Of a stretch of DNA of 64,000 nt, positions 60,653 through 64,000 are shown one piece after another. The stretch comes from Bacillus cereus group sp. RP43 (lineage in GTDB: Bacteria; Bacillota; Bacilli; Bacillales; Bacillaceae_G): the NCBI RefSeq assembly GCF_040459645.1, contig NZ_JARVHQ010000001.1, positions 2,480,001-2,544,000 on the forward strand, read 5' to 3'. The translations under genes were made by a program, and so were the position numbers. Every line of letters starts with the position of its first letter. The first letter of the stretch is position 1. A model generated the notes under the pieces. That model had not been told where the DNA came from and ran no database searches. It was given only the letters and a program-made list of their open reading frames with translations.

Positions 60653-61195
60653 ATGACAATTTATATTGCACTACTACGGGGAATTAATGTAGGTGGACAT
60701 AAAGTAATCAAAATGGCAGATTTGAAAAAAATGTTTGAATCAATAGGGTTAAAACAAGTGAAAACATATATTCAAAGTGGAAATGTAGTATTTGAATCAG
60801 AAGATGATATAAGTTTTCTAAAGGAACGGATTGAATGTGAAATTAAGAACGTTTTTGATTTCGATGTTCCGGTCATGTTAAGAGCAAATGATGAATTTAT
60901 TAATAATATTAAAAAGTGTCCTTACGAGACCCATTCGTTATTAGAAGGAGAAAGTGTACATGTGGCCTTTTTAGCTAATCCACTTTCTGAAGAAGACAGT
61001 AAGCGGTTACTTATGTACAAAAGTGACATAGAAGATTGCCATATCGAAGGAACATTAGTGTATTTATTTTTCAAAAAAAGCATTCGGAATTCTAAACTAA
61101 TGAACCAGTTTCAGAAGTTACATACACCAGCTACAGTAAGGAACTGGCGAACTGTGAATAAGTTAAAAGCAATAGTAGAAGAGGTCCAAATATAA
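60653..61195 (+). CDS. DUF1697 protein
   Basis: A 180-residue protein of the DUF1697 family. YIALLRGINVGGHKVIKMADLKKMF (residues 4-28), GLKQVKTYIQSGNVVFES and the C-terminal RNWRTVNKL are diagnostic. It is a soluble alpha/beta protein of unknown function. ATG 60653 follows GAGGGG; the GTG at 60638 lies before that site. Confidence 0.92.
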   Translation: MTIYIALLRGINVGGHKVIKMADLKKMFESIGLKQVKTYIQSGNVVFESEDDISFLKERIECEIKNVFDFDVPVMLRANDEFINNIKKCPYETHSLLEGESVHVAFLANPLSEEDSKRLLMYKSDIEDCHIEGTLVYLFFKKSIRNSKLMNQFQKLHTPATVRNWRTVNKLKAIVEEVQI

Positions 61196-61234
61196 AAAAT
61201 GTGGTTTTCTGCATATAGAAAACCACATTTTTTT
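61194..61234. terminator. Bidirectional terminator
   Basis: AAAAAATGTGGTTTTCT pairs with AGAAAACCACATTTTTT around GCATAT. Confidence 0.95.
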
Positions 61235-61637
61235 ATTTATATTGTTTGGCGACAATGAGTTCAACAATAGGGAAAATAAGAAAGGATGAACAGAGTGCAA
61301 TAAATAGTGGAAGGTTTTTTACACCATCCAAATTGGAACCCATAGAAAATCCTTCTGAGCAGAGTAATATAAGGAACATAACAACTACAAGCACAAAATA
61401 TGCGATTTTAAAGCTTTTATATGTGATTTGTTGTCCCATTTCATCTTGACTTTCTTTTGATACTCCGTTTGGATCTCCCCATGTAATATGATTTATTAAA
61501 TTACTAAGTATTAAAGAAGCGGCGAAAATTGTCCCGCCCAAAATCGAGCCTTCAGTTGCATATTTGTATGCGCCATGTCCGAGTATCGCGATTAACGATA
61601 AAACAATGATTACAAAAATAATCTTTTTAGTATTCAA
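61233..61637 (-). CDS. Four-TM membrane protein
   Basis: A 134-residue membrane protein with four segments (about residues 7-23, 36-50, 78-95, 110-128) and an acidic cytoplasmic loop GDPNGVSKESQDEMGQQ. TTG 61637 is taken as start, ten bases after GGAGGTG; the upstream ATG (61682) is also possible and gives 149 residues. No family is assigned with confidence. Confidence 0.72.
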   Translation of the reverse strand: MNTKKIIFVIIVLSLIAILGHGAYKYATEGSILGGTIFAASLILSNLINHITWGDPNGVSKESQDEMGQQITYKSFKIAYFVLVVVMFLILLCSEGFSMGSNLDGVKNLPLFIALCSSFLIFPIVELIVAKQYK

Positions 61638-61733
61638 TATATAATTGCACCTCCACCATTGTAAAAAACTCTTTACAACCATAGTATAAAATTGGAAAAG
61701 TTTTATGTCAAATATTTTTTACATATGAAGTGA

Positions 61734-61832
61734 ATGTTTATGATATTTTGTTTAAAGGATGAAGAAAAAATTACATTACATTTGAATGTAAAAGAATGGG
61801 CTCGCATATATTTGGAAGGGATGTCAGATTAA
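61734..61832 (+). CDS. Possible 32-aa ORF upstream of the actin-like gene
   Basis: A 32-codon frame (MFMIFCLKDEEKITLHLNV, then KEWARIYLEGMSD) ends 14 bases before the actin-like gene. Its pattern looks like a real strand-helix protein, but the ribosome site before the ATG (GAAGTGA) is weak. The frame also covers TTACATTACATTTGAATGTAA, an inverted repeat (TTACATT/AATGTAA) at 61771-61791 that may instead be a DNA-binding site. Confidence 0.35.
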   Translation: MFMIFCLKDEEKITLHLNVKEWARIYLEGMSD

Positions 61833-61846
61833 TTTAGGGGGTAGTT

Positions 61847-63016
61847 ATGTCTATTCTTTTAAAAGCTGGTGCAGATGCAGGAAATAATGGTTTGAAGTTA
61901 ATGGTGAAAGGGCAGGAACCCATTTTTATTCCGAGTATTTATTCTTTATATATAGGTGAGCCTACGGGGTTGTTAGATGAGGTTGATGTTTCATCGTCAG
62001 AATTAGAGAATCACATTGATGTGACCATTAGTTCTCCATCGCTAATGTTAAATAATGTACGATACATCGTTGGAGAAAAAGTGATTCAAGATCAATTAAA
62101 AGGTACTGAAGTGGAGAAAAAATCAAATAAATCTACTGATGAGTTAATGGTTATTACAATCCTTTCAGGTTTAGCGATAAGTGCTATGCGTCAAAGCCCT
62201 ACTTCAAGTCATATTAATATTCGTTATGATTTATCGGTGGCTCTTCCAATGCAACTTATTACACAGGAAATCGCTGCTGAAAATGCGAAACGGTATATGG
62301 GTAATCACAAGGTCATATTCCATTATCCAAATGGGCGCGATGTTACGATTAATGTTTCTATTGAGTTTTGTAAATGTCTACCTGAAGGCGCTTCTGGGAC
62401 GTGGGGAATTGTATATGATGAGGAAGGAAATGTTGTGAAACATAAAATAGAATGTGAACAAAATCAAGTTTCAGAAATTGATTTTGTTGATAAAACTTTA
62501 TTGTCTTTTGATATTGGCGCAGGGACAACGGAAGAAGTTGTTTCATTAGGGGTAAATTTCCGTCCGCAATTAAGTAAAGGATTATCGTACGGTGTAAAAG
62601 AAACGTTACTACAAATTATTACGAGATGGAATCGGAAATATCCTACGAAAACGATTGATAGTATTACAGAATTTAATCAAATTTATTTAAATGAAAAGCA
62701 CCCAAGAAATGCATTGTTAGTTGAGGAATCGCAACCAGCGTTTTTAGGTTTAGCAGCACGTGTTGCAACGGATATTATTAACAAAATTGATGATATGAAA
62801 GACGATCCATATGTATTTATTTATGGTGGGGGTGCAGTTATTATTAAAAATAGCTTGAAAATGATTTTAAAACAAAAAGGACGTTTGAAAAATGTAATTT
62901 TTGTAGATAACCCGTTATTTACAAATGCACGTGGGTTATTAGTATATACATGTTCACCAAAATATAGAGAGCATAAGCAAAAAGAGTTAGGGTTTACAAA
63001 CTTAACGATAAGTTAG
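61847..63016 (+). CDS. Actin-like ATPase, ParM/StbA (Alp) type
   Basis: A 389-residue actin-superfamily ATPase. The phosphate-1 loop is GADAGNNGLK (residues 8-17), phosphate-2 is FDIGAGTTE (221-229), and the adenosine motif is IYGGGAVI near residue 322. Plasmid ParM/AlfA relatives polymerise to push sister plasmids apart. Here the gene is on a chromosome-like background of Bacillus core genes. AGGGGGTAG precedes the ATG. The next gene starts 11 bases after and probably encodes the DNA-binding adaptor. A plasmid or prophage origin of the pair is possible. Confidence 0.88.
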   Translation: MSILLKAGADAGNNGLKLMVKGQEPIFIPSIYSLYIGEPTGLLDEVDVSSSELENHIDVTISSPSLMLNNVRYIVGEKVIQDQLKGTEVEKKSNKSTDELMVITILSGLAISAMRQSPTSSHINIRYDLSVALPMQLITQEIAAENAKRYMGNHKVIFHYPNGRDVTINVSIEFCKCLPEGASGTWGIVYDEEGNVVKHKIECEQNQVSEIDFVDKTLLSFDIGAGTTEEVVSLGVNFRPQLSKGLSYGVKETLLQIITRWNRKYPTKTIDSITEFNQIYLNEKHPRNALLVEESQPAFLGLAARVATDIINKIDDMKDDPYVFIYGGGAVIIKNSLKMILKQKGRLKNVIFVDNPLFTNARGLLVYTCSPKYREHKQKELGFTNLTIS

Positions 63017-63027
63017 TTGGTGGTTGT

Positions 63028-63363
63028 ATGCGATCTAGGCGATATAAACGTGGTGATCGAGTGAAAATTAATATTAATAAATCAGTATCGCCTGAAATGA
63101 TTGCTTGGCTTAATAAACAATCCAATCCAACTAATTTCTTTTTCTTTGCAGCCCAGCAATTATTTAAACAGGTAGGAGATATTGATGTATCGAAAACCTT
63201 GCCAAGTAGCCATGTTTTTTCTTTATATGTAGAACCATCATCTCTACTAAAAGTTGAAATGAATCCATTTAAAAACGTATCACTAGAAAATAGTAAATCC
63301 ACCGAAAATGTAAAAAAAAAATCGTGGGAATCTGTTGATCAATTAGATTGTCCATTCTTTTGA
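63028..63363 (+). CDS. ParR-like DNA-binding adaptor of the actin-like system
   Basis: A 111-residue protein. The basic N-terminus (RSRRYKRGDRVKININKSVSPE) and MIAWLNKQSNPTNFFFFAAQQLFKQ fit a ribbon-helix-helix domain as in ParR; the second half is polar and ends LDCPFF, where ParR proteins bind the filament. It follows the actin-like gene by 11 bases, GGTGG acting as ribosome site. The gene order (actin then adaptor) is that of type II partition loci. Confidence 0.7.
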   Translation: MRSRRYKRGDRVKININKSVSPEMIAWLNKQSNPTNFFFFAAQQLFKQVGDIDVSKTLPSSHVFSLYVEPSSLLKVEMNPFKNVSLENSKSTENVKKKSWESVDQLDCPFF

Positions 63364-63383
63364 ACATAGAAAATCATATGTAG

Positions 63384-63422
63384 AGCCCATCACTATACAT
63401 AAGGATGAAGTGATGGGCTTTT
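63384..63422 (+). terminator. Terminator of the actin-like operon
   Basis: AGCCCATCACT pairs with AGTGATGGGCT around 14 bases, followed by TTTTG. Confidence 0.92.
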
Positions 63423-63448
63423 GTTATTGTATCGTAATATCTATAAAT

Positions 63449-63480
63449 AGAAGGGGACAAAACAATTTGTGCCCCTTCTA
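63449..63480 (-). terminator. Terminator of the alpha/beta hydrolase gene
   Basis: AGAAGGGG and CCCCTTCT with a CAAA/TTTG inner pair form a stem just past the minus-strand gene's end. Confidence 0.8.
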
Positions 63481-63490
63481 AAAGTTATCC

Positions 63491-64000
63491 TTATCTTATA
63501 TAGGATATATGTTCTGAAATTGCTTTAATAATTTTATCCCAGTCATCGGGGTGATTCTCATGTCCTGTACCTTCAAGGGTTAATAGTTTTGAGTTCGGAA
63601 TTTCGTCAATAAGTGCGAGGCCATGTTCAAGTGGAAGAGCTCTATCGTCCGTACCATGAATTACTAAAGTTGGTACCAGAATTGATTTAAGTATACCCTC
63701 ATAAGAATCATCACCTGTTAGGAGGGCGTGATTAAACATACTTAATAGATTGTTAGCACGTTCTATTTCTTGTTTTACTTGTTTCAAAGTTCTTGCTTCA
63801 TCAAATATACGCTTTGATCCACAGAGTAGACGTGATCCTGTAACTAAATATTTCGCTATAACATCTTTATTTGTCCAATCTAAATTCGCACCATTAGCAT
63901 GATGTGTCAAAATTCTTTCATCCATTGGAGGCAAATCACGAGTATTGTTATCAGATCCAATAACGCTTGTTGCTAGTAATGTTAAGGTTAATATTCTTTC
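63491..64000 (-). CDS. Alpha/beta hydrolase, C-terminal part (cut by window end)
   Basis: The frame is open to base 64000 on the minus strand, so 169 codons of the C-terminal part are seen. The acidic residue of the triad lies in GTDDRALPLEHG and the catalytic histidine in GTGHENHPDDW. The nucleophile elbow (GxSxG) lies outside the window. Residues VIGSDNNTRDLPPMD, near the visible start, are part of the lid. It is likely a small-molecule esterase or lyase; the type is not known. Confidence 0.88.
   Translation of the reverse strand, partial: ERILTLTLLATSVIGSDNNTRDLPPMDERILTHHANGANLDWTNKDVIAKYLVTGSRLLCGSKRIFDEARTLKQVKQEIERANNLLSMFNHALLTGDDSYEGILKSILVPTLVIHGTDDRALPLEHGLALIDEIPNSKLLTLEGTGHENHPDDWDKIIKAISEHISYIR

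Overview
The window is chromosomal DNA of a low-GC, spore-forming Gram-positive bacterium, almost certainly a member of the Bacillus cereus group. The reasons are the strong AGGAGG-type ribosome binding sites with frequent TTG and GTG starts, a sleB-ypeB-lipoprotein spore-germination operon, a solitary chitin-active LPMO, the kynU-kynB-kynA tryptophan-degradation operon, a second ClpP, and many short Bacillus-specific families (DUF3889, DUF3953, DUF3977, DUF4181, DUF6884). There are no rRNA or tRNA genes, no insertion sequence, no CRISPR array and no recognisable prophage. The species assignment is inferred from gene content, not from a database search.

Layout. 1-8.9 kb: the 3' end of an aldehyde dehydrogenase, an AGCS amino-acid:Na+ symporter, a stub of a second RsgA GTPase, an HD-domain protein, a GNAT, a DinB protein, a secreted AA10 LPMO, the Mn-dependent pyrophosphatase ppaC and an M3 oligopeptidase. 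8.9-14.2 kb: small and hypothetical genes (a DUF6884 protein, a Cys/Asp/Arg-rich repeat protein, three hypotheticals), a roughly 0.9 kb gap holding strong hairpins and an unlisted 53-codon gene, and an APC permease divergent from a LysR regulator. 15.3-24.5 kb: recQ, a GGCT-like gene, a methyltransferase, a ribbon-helix-helix gene with a striking operator pair, a short helD paralogue, DUF952, a PadR-HAAS module and a GNAT. 24.6-31.7 kb: a co-directional run of accessory enzymes (a beta-lactamase-fold hydrolase, two GNATs, a YjbR-like protein, an APH-type kinase, a FlaR-like P-loop protein, an SUMF1-fold protein and an MGT-type glycosyltransferase). 31.7-37.8 kb: GNAT, rpiA and a ferredoxin on the minus strand, then a sigma factor next to clpP2, then a glycine-betaine-type ABC transporter whose binding protein is divergent from its ATPase and permease.

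37.8-41 kb is a decay zone: a glycine-zipper small protein interrupted at an A10 run, a HIT protein, a PP2C-like phosphatase, a DUF4181 pseudogene next to an intact DUF4181 paralogue, and N-terminal stubs of a NUDIX protein and a P-loop kinase. 41-51.6 kb: SDR/AraC, an MFS transporter, DinB, a secreted beta/gamma-crystallin-type protein, a lipoprotein, DeoR-GNAT-NIPSNAP-small membrane protein, a heavily deleted sigma-54 activator pseudogene, DUF3977/DUF3953, an arylamine N-acetyltransferase homologue, NUDIX and TetR. 51.7-54.5 kb: kynU-kynB-kynA, which converts tryptophan to anthranilate and alanine, facing the TetR gene across a shared promoter region with repeated sites. 54.6-61.7 kb: a serine hydrolase, a Pr6Pr membrane protein, DUF3889, the sleB operon, a small lipoprotein, a GNAT, DUF1697 and a membrane protein. 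61.7-64 kb: a chromosomal actin-like (ParM/StbA-type) gene with a ParR-like partner, and the 3' part of an alpha/beta hydrolase.

The most interesting material is the actin-like pair with its upstream short ORF, the ribbon-helix-helix gene with near-identical palindromes exactly 100 bp apart, the A10-interrupted small protein (slippage or decay), the hairpins around an unlisted small gene at 12.2-12.9 kb, and several clear gene remnants. Almost every transcription unit ends in a good intrinsic terminator, which makes the operon boundaries fairly secure.
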